Positions 54,964 through 64,000 of a stretch of 64,000 nucleotides of DNA are shown piece by piece (the first letter of the stretch is position 1; every line of letters begins with the position of its first letter). The notes beneath the pieces are model-generated. The model saw only the letters and a list, made by a program, of their open reading frames with translations. It had not been told where the DNA came from and did not search any database. The DNA lies in the NCBI GenBank assembly GCA_009746045.1, contig RPFO01000065.1:3897009-3961008 (forward strand), read 5' to 3'. The DNA is from Mesostigma viride (taxonomy: Eukaryota; Streptophyta; Mesostigmatophyceae; Mesostigmatales; Mesostigmataceae). The translations under genes were made by a program, and so were the position numbers.

Positions 54964-55822
54964 CAAGGGTGTGGTGGCTGGGGACGGGAGTCCGGGAGCC
55001 TTGCATACTTTTATGCCCGAGAACATGAAAGTTTTATGCCCGAGAACATGACAGCAGTTATGCTTGCGATCAGAAGTCCTGCGCTCGAGCAAGCGGACCC
55101 CATAGGCGAGAGGGCACGGTTTCGAAATGTTGTCTGATTAAGATTGTAGACGCATCGCGAGGATCTCGAGGCGGTTGCCAACTATGCAAGTGGTCAAGTT
55201 AGCATGATGGGTGGCTATATATAGTAGCGGTGGCTATTCATGCCAACTACGTGCCGTTACGGTAGCCTTGTGGGGCATGCGCGCATGCTGTGTACATATG
55301 TAAGACTTGTGCATGCGCAGCGTTACCATGAGATGAGCTATCTCTGTTTATTGAATTGAACAATCTTGATGCAGAGCACTGAGAAGGGATGGAATGTAGA
55401 GAGAGTGGGTGTGCACAACAGAGAGTGCTGAGTAGAGATGGAGGGAGTAGAGCAAGTCTGCCGGAGAATGCAGATGGTGGTTCAAGTGCTGTGCATTTCT
55501 TGCATGGTGGTACGTATAGGTACCTATACGTCAACACTAAGTACTAGTTCATGTACGTTGCTCTGTCTAGCTGACTGGTGTATCCGGCGATCTATTTATC
55601 AAAATCATGCAACCCACATTGGTTCCATCTTGCTGGGCGCATCTAATTAACGATTAATTTAATTCAATTAATTAGCCACACAGTCCCGTTCGGGAACTGT
55701 GGAGCAAAATCACTCTTAAATATTAAGATTAAGGGGACAGGCACCCGCACGGATTTTTTGGCGCCGAAAAATTCGCGGTACGTACCGCCCAATGGAGGTA
55801 CCGTCTGTATAATTCCGTGATC
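54964..55822. other. Downstream of ATG13
   Basis: A direct repeat TTTTATGCCCGAGAACATGA (55009 and 55032) is in the likely 3' untranslated region. A CAGTCCCGTTCGGGAACTG hairpin lies at about 55681-55699 next to AATTAATT sequence, and a GGCGCC-centred inverted repeat related to 27588 lies at 55750-55800. No gene seen. Confidence 0.5.
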
Positions 55823-55834
55823 AACGTGGAGAGT

Positions 55835-55922
55835 GATTGTATTACAAACCCATAGATGCCCCTTTCTCAGGGCTATGTGTTACATATGCTCCCCACGGAG
55901 CTATGATTTTAATTGATTAATT
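55835..55922 (+). mobile_element. 88-bp 5'-truncated retroelement copy with 12-bp TSD
   Basis: The insert matches the last ~88 bp of the ORF1 elements (GCCCCTTTCTCAGGGCTATG, TGCTCCCCACGGAGCTATG, TTAATTGATTAATT tail). It is flanked by perfect 12-bp copies of AACGTGGAGAGT at 55823-55834 and 55923-55934. Severe 5' truncation with a 3' tail and target duplication is what target-primed reverse transcription produces. Confidence 0.85.
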
Positions 55923-56109
55923 AACGTGGAGAGTCAGCTCAAAATCTGAAGTATCTATAGGTACTTCAGATCCGCCTGAAAGACACTCAAGATTCCGTTG
56001 ATTGACCTTATAGGATGGACCGGCTTTGTTCTAAGTGGCCTCCTCTAGATATGCCATGCAGCCATCTTGCCCACACAGACCAGGTGAATACCGATGTGCA
56101 TGGGCCCTA

Positions 56110-57231
56110 CATCAAAGCCCAGCTCCTCGACCTCGACCACCGCCTTCAAGCCACCGCCAACGCCCTTGAGAGCTTGCCATGACACCGCCGGCCTCACCGC
56201 CCAGGCGGTGAAGGACATCGCCGCCCAGCCGGTGCCTGCTGGCCCGGCCGGCGATGCTCCCTCCACCTGGGCGGACTTGCTTAAGCAGCACACCACCTCC
56301 ACCACCTCCACCATCTCGGCACAACTCAAGCAACAAGCCCTCGACCTTCGCGAGGAAGCCGACATCACGCGGCGCAGCCACAATGTCATCGTCAAGCACT
56401 TCGACCAGCAAGCAGGTGAGACCTCCACGAGCCTTCTTGAGGCATTTAAGCGCGCCATTCTTGCCCCCATGTTACTCACTGGTGAGCTGGACATGTCGGC
56501 TGTCCGCCTCCCCCGCGCGCGGGGGAAGGCTGGCCCGGCACCCGTGCTCCTCACCTTTAAGTACATGGCGGACAAGCTGGCGTTCCTTAAATGCCGCAAG
56601 AAGCTCTCGGAGACTCGCTTCACGCTGGACGACGACTTGACCCTGGCCCAGCAACAACGGCGACGCGAGCTATGGCCGACCTACCTTCAGCTCCGGCAGA
56701 GCGCAAGGGGGAAGCCGGTATACTGGAGGGGGCGGTCATCCACGTTGACCACAAGCCCTGGCAGCCCCCTCCTGCCACCTCAGACTAGGAATATATATAC
56801 CAGTAGTGTAGATTAGTAAGGCTTAGCCTAGCATGTGGCCCACGCGCATGTGCGCCCATAATGGCCCCCATGGATGATGCCTTCAACATTTAGCCATGCT
56901 TTGTCTATAATGGGACCCCCATGGATGTTGCATTAAGAATTTAGCCATGCTATGCCATGCAGAGAGATGCTCTCTGTCGAGAAGCCATGTCCTAGCTCTT
57001 GTATAGCCATGATGATCTTCCTCCCTCACAGGCATGCTCCCCCCTTACCCGGGCATAGCGTGATAGACCATGAGGGTGCAGGTGCCTTGGTGCACCTAGA
57101 GCAGGGGTAGCTTACATTCCCACCCTTGCATGAAGTAGCCTAGAATGTATTAAAAGCCATATGCCCCTTCTCAGGGCTATGTGCTACATCTACTCCCAAC
57201 GGAGTGATGTTGATAATTAATTAATTAATTA
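56110..57231 (+). mobile_element. ORF1-only retroelement, copy A (5' truncated)
   Basis: Bounded by the 10-bp direct repeat ATGGGCCCTA (56100-56109 and 57232-57241). It starts within the coding sequence and ends TAATTAATTAATTAATTAAT. One open frame covers the 3' half of an L1-ORF1-like protein: WADLLKQHTTSTT, a helix LDLREEADITRRS, an RRM-like first strand NVIVKHFDQQ, FKYMADKLAFLKCRKKL, and the C-terminal LDDDLTLAQQQRRREL. A ~420-bp 3' untranslated region follows. No reverse transcriptase is present. Confidence 0.85.
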
Positions 57232-57341
57232 ATGGGCCCTAGGCCTGCGGGCGGTTTTAGGACTGGCCAACCAGGTAGCCTAGGTAGCAAGCTATATGGC
57301 CCACGCGCATGTGCTCCCATAATGGCCCCCCATGGATGCCT

Positions 57342-59355
57342 AATTCAATCATCTCGGAACAAGCCGCGAGCCACGAAATAGCCATGGCTGACGGCGTAGC
57401 TCATAACTTTCACGTTTGAGCACCGAATTTAGCCGTGAATATCACAATCGACGCGTCTTTCTACGACGCACATGCTGATATAATTTTCCGAAGCTATTAC
57501 GCAATATACGATGAGCAAACGCCTCTCGACGCAACGCAGCCTGGCGGCTGCGCTCAGCAATGATCGAAAGTACGTCTGCAGCTCCGGCTGCAGCTTCGCC
57601 AAGGTTCCGGCCCAGAAGGCAGCGGCGCCACTAGCCAAGCTCTAGTGGTCGTCCAGCCCCCTGCTGCGCCCGCCTCGCCAGCAGCGGCGCCCGAACCCAA
57701 GCGCAGTCGTCCTGACGGGCTTTTGGATGAGTACGACTTTGACGCCAGCCAGCCTGGCTATTTTGACAAGCTTACACCCGATCGCATCCTGGCCCACGTG
57801 TTTTTCGGGACGCATGCCTCTCTTACAGAACTGTGCAAGCAGCTTTCCCACCAAGGTCGCCTTGTCAATGCCTTCCTCCAGAGGCGCTATTTCGGCAATG
57901 ACGTACTCAACGCCCGCCGCCCCCACCTCCAGCAATACGCCCTCTTTTCCCTCCTTGGACGCTCCATCGAGGAGCTTTGGCCCCCAACGCCCCTCACCAC
58001 CACCTTAACCGAATCCTCCATCCGCTCACTCCTCAAGGAGGCCCTCGAGCAGCACGTGGCCCCCATCGCTGCAGATGTGGCGGCCATGGGCAGCACGCTG
58101 GCTGCCGAGCTCCCCCTCCTCTCCACCATCTCCACCCGGCCACCTCCACTCTCCTCGCCTCCTCCACCGCCACCACGTACCCCCACCTCCGACGCCATCA
58201 CCGCCCAGCTCCGTGACATCGACCAGCGTCTTAACTGGGACAACGCCATCGCTATCGAGGTTCTGCAGAACACCGCAGGCCTCACCGCCCAGGCGGTGAA
58301 GGACATTGCCGCCAAGCCAGCCCCGGCTGGCCTGGCCGGCGATGCTCCTCCCATCACCACCTGGGCGGACATGCTTAAGCAACATACCACCTCCACCACC
58401 TCCGCCGTCGCAGCCCAGCTCCAACGGCAGACGCTTGACCTCCGCGAGGAGGCCGAGCTCGCCAAGCGCAGCCTCAACGTCATTGTCAAGAACTTCACCA
58501 TGGAGGAAGGTGAGAATTCGATCCGAGAAGCTTGCGCGTGCTTTTGAGAGAGAAATCCTTGGTCGCATATGGGCCTTACTGGTGAGATCGAGCTGGTCGC
58601 CCACCGCCTTCCCCGCGCGCGGGGTAAGGCAGGGGCGCCCCCCGCTCCTTCTCACCTTTAAGACCCCGGCGGACAAGATTTCTTTTCTCAGACGCCGCAA
58701 GCGGCTCGAGAAGACTCTCTTCACCCTTGATGACGACTTGACCCTGGCGCAGCAACAACGGCGACGGGAGCTATGGCCGACCTACCTCCAGCTCCGGCAG
58801 ACCAAGGCGGGGCAGCCGGTGTATTGGAAGGGGGCGGTCATCTAGGTCGGCCACAAGCCCTGGATGCAGGCGACCCCCGCGGCCCCAGCGACTCCAAACG
58901 CCCCAGCTTAGGGGAATAGTCAGCAGCAGTAGTGTAGAATAGATAGACCGTGGCCATGTACATGTACGCCTCCTACAGGCACTATACCAGCTAAGCCACG
59001 CGCTTTATTTGATCATGTACATGCGTGCCTATGATGTGCCACACTCCAGATGATGCCTAGCTTTATTTAGTTATGTTGTGCCCATGCAGAGAGCTGCTCT
59101 CTGCTGAGATGTCACGCGCTCTAGCCTTTTGTCTCGCTATGCTGATCTTCCCGCCCATGACAGGCTCACCCTTAGCTGGGCATAGCTTGATTGATCATGG
59201 GGATGCAGGTGCCCTGGCGCACCTAGAGCAAGTGTTGTTTACATTCCCACTCTTGCAGGAAGTAGCTCAGAATGTATTATAGGCTCATATGCCCCTTCTC
59301 TGGGCTATGTGCTACATATACTCCCAACGGAGTTATGTTCCTAAGTAATTAATTA
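57342..59355 (+). mobile_element. ORF1-only retroelement, copy B (longest, 2.0 kb)
   Basis: Flanked by the 10-bp direct repeat ATGGATGCCT (57332-57341 and 59356-59365), nested in copy E. Order: a ~170-bp leader shared with copy C (GTAGCTCATAACTTTCACGT), an ORF1 protein, a 3' untranslated region of about 500 bp, and a TAATTAATTAA tail. There is no reverse transcriptase or endonuclease, so it must depend on another element for mobility. Confidence 0.87.
57645..58845 (+). pseudogene. L1-ORF1-like protein of copy B, one frame break
   Basis: The frame 57645-58547 (300 codons) encodes a Pro/Ala-rich start, a region with FFGTHASLTELCKQLSHQGR and NARRPHLQQYALFSLLGRS, a long Thr/Pro-rich linker, WADMLKQHTTSTTSAV, LDLREEAELAKRS and NVIVKNFTMEEGEN. 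The protein then continues in another frame to 58845: RAFEREILG, TFKTPADKISFLRRRKRL, LDDDLTLAQQQRRREL and VYWKG. Copy A reads across the corresponding junction, so copy B has a frameshift near 58515-58530. The layout (helices, RRM-like strand, C-terminal basic LDDDLT domain) is that of L1 ORF1 RNA-binding proteins. An earlier ATG at 57513 starts a related N-terminus (SKRLSTQRSLAAAL) that is also frame-shifted. Confidence 0.8.
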
Positions 59356-59664
59356 ATGGATGCCTTAAGAATTTATCCACGCTCTGCCTATAATGGGACT
59401 CCCCATGGATAATAATGCATTACTACACATTAATTAATTGTGTAGCCATGATGATCTTCCCCCCCTATGTACTCTGCGCCCCGCCGCCCCCTACTAGCCA
59501 CTAGGTGCTGGAATACATAGTGGTGTGCAGGTGCACTTTGTGCACCCAGAGCTGGTGTATAGTTTACATCCAGTACTACCCTTGCAGGAAGTATAGCCTT
59601 GGAAGTTCATGTATTAAAAGCCATATGCCCCTTCTCAGGGATATGTGCTACATTTACTCCCAAC

Positions 59665-59694
59665 GGAGTTATCAAGGAGACAACCAGGAGTTAT
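59665..59694 (+). mobile_element. 14-bp micro-insert CAAGGAGACAACCA, site 3
   Basis: CAAGGAGACAACCA (59673-59686) lies between perfect 8-bp copies of GGAGTTAT (59665-59672 and 59687-59694). Copy B has the uninterrupted target AACGGAGTTATGTTCC at 59328-59343, so this is a demonstrable 22-bp gain made of one duplicated 8-mer and a 14-bp core. Confidence 0.85.
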
Positions 59695-59949
59695 GTTCCA
59701 ATGCAAGTCAATTCAATTCAACCAGGTAGACACCTCCTCGGCCTATGGCAGGCCGGGTACGTCCCCTTGTCCCGCGTCGCAACGTACCACTGGCAAACTA
59801 ATTCAGTGCGCGCCCCACATGCATTCGGTGCGCGCCCCACATGCACCAACGCGGCGCGACCAGGACCTATCAGTATGTGATGCACAACTGCTTGAGGATG
59901 CAGGGCTTCTGGGATGACTATCTGTACTCCGCGCCGGCCCGCATGCATG

Positions 59950-59953
59950 CATG

Positions 59954-59984
<31 letters not shown>

Positions 59985-59986
59985 GC
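59950..59986. repeat. (ATA)n microsatellite
   Basis: About 12 ATA/TAA units between CATGCATGCATG and GCACGTGAAG. Confidence 0.95.
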
Positions 59987-60299
59987 ACGTGAAGTCCTGC
60001 GTCACGTGGGTGCCAATACAGAGTAAAGGAACCTTCAACCCTATATATACACAACGATCGATCGAGGAGGAGGGAGGGCGCCCTAGCTTCTCTCATCACT
60101 GCCGCGAGTGGGCAGGCCTGCCACAAAGCGCGCTCTATCCACAGCATGGTGCCGGGGCGCAACACTGTGGGAGCAATTATAGCTAGGCAATGGCTACTAG
60201 GGCATGGTGTCTCAGCAGAGAGCAACTCCCTGCATGGGCAAAGCGAGACTAAATAATGCTATGCATCATCTGGTGTGATGATCTCGATCGTAATTAAGC

Positions 60300-61923
60300 C
60301 CTGAGTAAGCCATGAGCCCGACGAGCCTGCACGAGGTAGCCATGGCTGACGGCGGAGCTCATAACTTTCACGTTTGGCCACCAAATTCGGCCGTGAATAT
60401 CACAATCGCTTCGTCTTTCTAAGACGCTTATACTGATTTTATTTTCCAAAGCCGTTTTACGCAATATATGACGAGCAAATGCTCCTCTATACGCAACGCT
60501 GCCAGCCTGGCAGCTGCGCTAAACCCTGGAAATACGCCTGCAGCTTCGCCCTCAGGCCCGGCAGCTGTGGCACTAGTCGCGCACTGGTGGTTGCCCAGCC
60601 AGCCGCCCCCCCGGCCTTGCCTCGCCATCTGCATGCATCGCCTGAGCCGGCCAAACGCAGACGCCCTGCCGAGCCGCATTGTGCCAGGGACGAGATCGCC
60701 TTTGACATCAACGCACATGGCTACTGGAATATCACAGCCCATGGCCAGGAGCCTTCATGGAAGCCGCGTGTCTTACGGCACGCACGCCTCGCTTATTGAC
60801 CTGTGCTCGCACCTCATCTCCCATGCACAACCGCGGCCTCTGGCCTGAAGTGGCCAGCCTTTCAACAGCGCCGTGGATCTCCCGATCATTCTCCGCACGA
60901 ATCGCCCCCGGCTCCAGCGCTTCGCCCTCTGCTCCCTCCTCGGGCGCTCGGAAGCCGAGATCTGGGCTCCGGCCCCACCGCCGCCCCCCACCGTCGCGAC
61001 CGAAACCATCGTCCGCAACCTCCTTGTAAGTCCTGAGTCCTGACGCTTTCGAGCAGCACCGGTGCATGTCAGAACCCCCTACAGTAGTCGCTGCAGATGC
61101 CAGTGTGGCGGTGCCCAATGGGCGGCACGCTGGCTGCTGAGCTCCCTCACCTTTCCACCACCGTCACCTCCACCTCCACCCTCCTCGCCTCCACCTCCAC
61201 TGCCACTCCCACCTCGATCTGACTGCCGCCCTCGATCACAGCCCAGCCGATCCTCGACCTCCACCAGCGCCTTGCAAGGACACCGCCATCGCCATCGAGT
61301 GCCTGCAAAACACCGCAGGCCGCATCACCGCCCAGGCGGTGAGTTAACTGAAATAGCCGGCAAGCCAGCCCCCGCTGGCCCAGGCGGCGACCGGCCCTCC
61401 CACCCAGACCTGGGCGCCGACCAGTCGGTGCTCAAGCACCACACCACCTCCACCACCTCCACCATCGCGGCACAGCTCAAGCAACAAGCCCTCAACCTCC
61501 GCGAGGAGGCCGACCGCACCCAGCGCAGCGACAATGTCATCGGACGTCAAGCACTTCGACCAGCCGGCAGATGAGACGTACTCGACGACTCTTCTCATGG
61601 CAATGGGGGCGCGACATTCTTGCCCCCATGTGCAACTCACTGGTGAGCTGCGGATGTCGGATGCCTGCCTTCCCCGCGCGCCGGTGGGGTAAGGCTGGCC
61701 CGGCCCGGCCCGCGCTCCTCACCTTAATTATTTATAAGTACATGGTAGATAAGCTGTCATTCGATCCTTACATATGCCGCAAGAAGCTCTCGAGGACTCG
61801 CTACACGCTGGACGACGACCTGCCCCTCAGTGGCCCAGCAACAACCACGATGCGAGCTTAGTACATGGCCGACCTACCTCCAGCTCATGCAGAGCGCAGG
61901 GGGGCCGGAAACCGGTATACTGG
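60300..61923 (+). mobile_element. ORF1-only retroelement, copy C, 5' part (decayed)
   Basis: Starts with the leader shared with copy B (GAGCTCATAACTTTCACGTT) and a more complete N-terminus at 60469 (MTSKCSSIRNAASLAAALNP). The coding sequence is broken by several frame changes but retains PHRRP/FALCSLLGRS-like, HHTTSTTSTI, LNLREEADRTQRS, NVI and CRKKLSRTRYTLDDDL blocks. It stops at GGTATACTGG, where a 1.76-kb insertion begins; the 3' part resumes at 63683. Confidence 0.75.
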
Positions 61924-63682
61924 CTCACACCCAACAGTTTTGTCCTCAATTGAGGACAGTGCAATGCTGTTAATAACTCACACACACAAAAAAAATTAAA
62001 TATGGGGCTTTGAACCATGATCATTTATGATGTGTTTGAGAGTTCCAATGCTTAACATCATCCATATGTGCGCATTTCCTATTTAATTATGAATTGTTAA
62101 ATAGGGGGGCCTGCATCGGCAACCAAGGAAAACCCTCCACTATAATGCACGAGAGAATGAGACACAAAGACCATGCTTCCAAGGACCATAAGCGGTCACC
62201 AAACCCATAGGACACCTCCCTAACATGTGGCAGCCACCCCGGGGCTGCCCATGCTTGGCCACCCCACGGACAGCTATGACATATGGCCAGGAACCCGATA
62301 CGAGCAACTGCACTTGGCAGAGCACAAGGAAAGCTAGCTATGCCAAACTAGGGTAAGGACAGGTTTTCAGTGGCCGAGTAGGGTCCTAGGTCTTCGTAGG
62401 ACGCTTAGGTGACACCATGGTGCTTTAGCACCCTAAGTAGAGCCATGCATGCAATATAAAGGGCTCATTATAGGTATCGCAAAGACGAAGAGGCTATCAC
62501 AGCAGCAGAATGCCAACATGACAAGGTCAACTCCTCTACCTAGCTCCCTCTAGAAAAAGGGTTATGTGTCAGAAACCAAATAGGCAAGATCCCAGAAAGC
62601 CTGGGAAAAACTTTCAGCAACAAGGCAGCAACAAGAAACTATCCACACGTACGCTTACCATAGCAAGCAAGGCATTGCTTCTAACGCCAGCGTTGGCCAT
62701 GCAGATAACGATTACCTTTGCATTGACGGAACGGAAGGAAAAAACGGTGGCCAGCTAACACTCGCCTCTCCCCATTCAACAGCGGCATGAAAATGAAGGG
62801 GCTGGGCATAATACACAATCGAAATCATACAATGTAATCGAATAACAACCTACGACATGTGTTGTCGTAATTTATATGAAGAAACGGATGCGGATGATGT
62901 CCGGAGACGGCTTCTCGACGTGCTCCCAGCCGGCCAGATGCGCGGAAAGGCTCGAAAATTATAAAAGAAAGCATGGGGACGCGCGGGCAGCACCCAGCCT
63001 TGCGGCAAATGAAATCTATGGCTCGCGCCCACCGCCGTCGTCGCCAGGCGCAACGACGATCTGACGACATAAAAACTGGGTATATTTAACGCTTCCAACC
63101 GCCCAAAATACTTGTACCCAGAACTCGCCCTTGAACCCGAAAGCGTAACAATACCCACCCTCACGGTATCCGTTGCTAATGTCAAGAAAAAAGCGCGCAT
63201 CACAGAGCAGTATACCGGCTTGTCATGCAATCTACGTCGCCTCCCGTTTTTCTGCAAACTAGACAAATTCCGTTCATCAAAGAATTTTTTAGAGAATCAA
63301 AAGCGACTGCCCCCAAAAACAGCTTGGGCGGAAGCTCTAGATGTCGATCTATAACTCTGTCTTGGTCCGGGGCAAAACGATCGCCTGTATAGTTCAGGCA
63401 AGCCTCGGACCTGGCTCGACCCCATAGCCGCAATTTGCGGGAACACACGCACACATTGCAACGTTCCCACCAAAATAGGTACTTTTCTCCACCACATAAT
63501 TTACAGGTACGGACGGGTCCTGTCGACCCCAGTACCGCGCCGCGCCGGGTACCGAGTCCATTTTCGCGGGAAAAGGGTCAGATGACCGTTGGGACCAAGG
63601 TTTCGCGCCAATACCTGCTGCTGAAGGTGCTGTCCTTATTGGGAGGATTTTGTCCTCAATTGAGGACATGTGAGTTTGGGGC
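61924..63682. mobile_element. 1.76-kb insertion splitting copy C, 7-8 bp TSD
   Basis: Flanked by TATACTGG (61916-61923) and AATACTGG (63683-63690), seven of eight identical; related copies A and B are uninterrupted here. About 17 bp inside each end lies the perfect palindrome TGTCCTCAATTGAGGACA (61941-61958 and 63651-63668). An 8-bp duplication suits a hAT-like element, but classical terminal inverted repeats and a transposase are not visible. The interior holds short frames only and a GGTACGGACGGGTCC / GGGTACCGAGTCC inverted stretch near 63508-63560. Confidence 0.65.
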
Positions 63683-64000
63683 AATACTGGAAGGGGGACG
63701 TCATCCATGTCGACCACAAGCCCTGCAGCACTGGCACCCCCAGCAACCCCAGTACCTAGCTAGGGAATATAGCAGTAGCTAGTGCAGAATCATCATTAGT
63801 TAGGCTTAGCATAGCAAGTGGCCCACGCGCATCAGCGCCCATAAGGGCCCCCATGGATGATGCGCTTTCAGCATTTAGCCACGCTCTGCCTATAATCGGA
63901 CTCCCCATGGATGATGCATTAAGAATTTAGCCCAGCTCTGCCTATGCAGAGAGTCACTCTCTGATGAGAAGCCATGCCCTAGCGGCCTTTGTATAGCCGG
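63683..64000 (+). mobile_element. ORF1 retroelement, copy C, 3' part (runs off the window)
   Basis: Resumes at AATACTGGAAGGGGGACGTC, matching the end of ORF1 in copies A and B, then the family 3' untranslated region (GTGGCCCACGCGCATCAGCG, ATGGATGATGC twice, GCAGAGAGTCACTCTCTG). The tail lies beyond the window. Confidence 0.78.

Larger units (their letters stand above)
57242..59700 (+). mobile_element. Older ORF1 element, copy E, split by copy B
   Basis: 3'-untranslated sequence of the same family appears as 57290-57341 (TGGCCCACGCGCATGTG, TAATGGCCCCCCATGGATGCC) and resumes at 59366 (TTTATCCACGCTCTGCCTAT) to the AACGGAGTTAT block at 59662. The break is exactly where copy B sits. Near its end it also received the 14-bp micro-insert (59673-59686). 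Confidence 0.75.

Overview
The window looks like nuclear DNA of a green alga (Viridiplantae, probably Chlorophyta, possibly chlamydomonadalean). This is an inference from spliced genes with GT-AG introns full of tandem repeats, GC-rich exons in AT-richer surroundings, an ATG13 and a DHRS12-type reductase that resemble plant proteins as I recall them, and a nuclear fragment of a plastid-type tRNA-Tyr. There are no operons, Shine-Dalgarno sites or CRISPR arrays.

Layout. 1-4095: a 3.4-kb hexamer satellite, then a 46-bp minisatellite. 4141-9263: exons of an unrecognised gene whose introns and last large exon also carry tandem arrays. 9722-11717: a minus-strand LINE reverse-transcriptase relic split by a 1.34-kb inverted-repeat element. 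11720-17150: repeat-rich DNA without a recognisable gene. 17154-18338 (minus): an intronless leucine-rich-repeat (FBXL/AMN1-type) protein. 20800-28792 (plus): a six-exon cyclophilin. 31000-33360: a decayed minus-strand retroelement, followed by the tRNA-Tyr fragment. 36232-42382 (minus): seven exons of a short-chain dehydrogenase/reductase. 44614-48185: a PIF/Harbinger-like DNA transposon. 48701-54963 (plus): a four-exon ATG13. 55835-64000: a nest of retroelements that encode only an L1-ORF1-like protein, one inserted inside another, and one split by a DNA insertion.

The recognised genes are housekeeping genes (protein folding, autophagy initiation, redox metabolism, a possible ubiquitin-ligase adaptor) and show no sign of a shared pathway. 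The interest is in genome dynamics. (1) A fixed 14-bp insert, CAAGGAGACAACCA, occurs three times flanked by 6-8 bp target-site-like duplications; at one site a related element shows the empty target. (2) Exon edges with their splice sites are tandemly duplicated into the adjoining intron at four places in three unrelated genes. (3) An ORF1-only retroelement family, resembling mammalian HAL1 in layout, has clean 10-12 bp target-site duplications. Exon joins were checked by reading-phase arithmetic and conserved motifs, not by transcript data.
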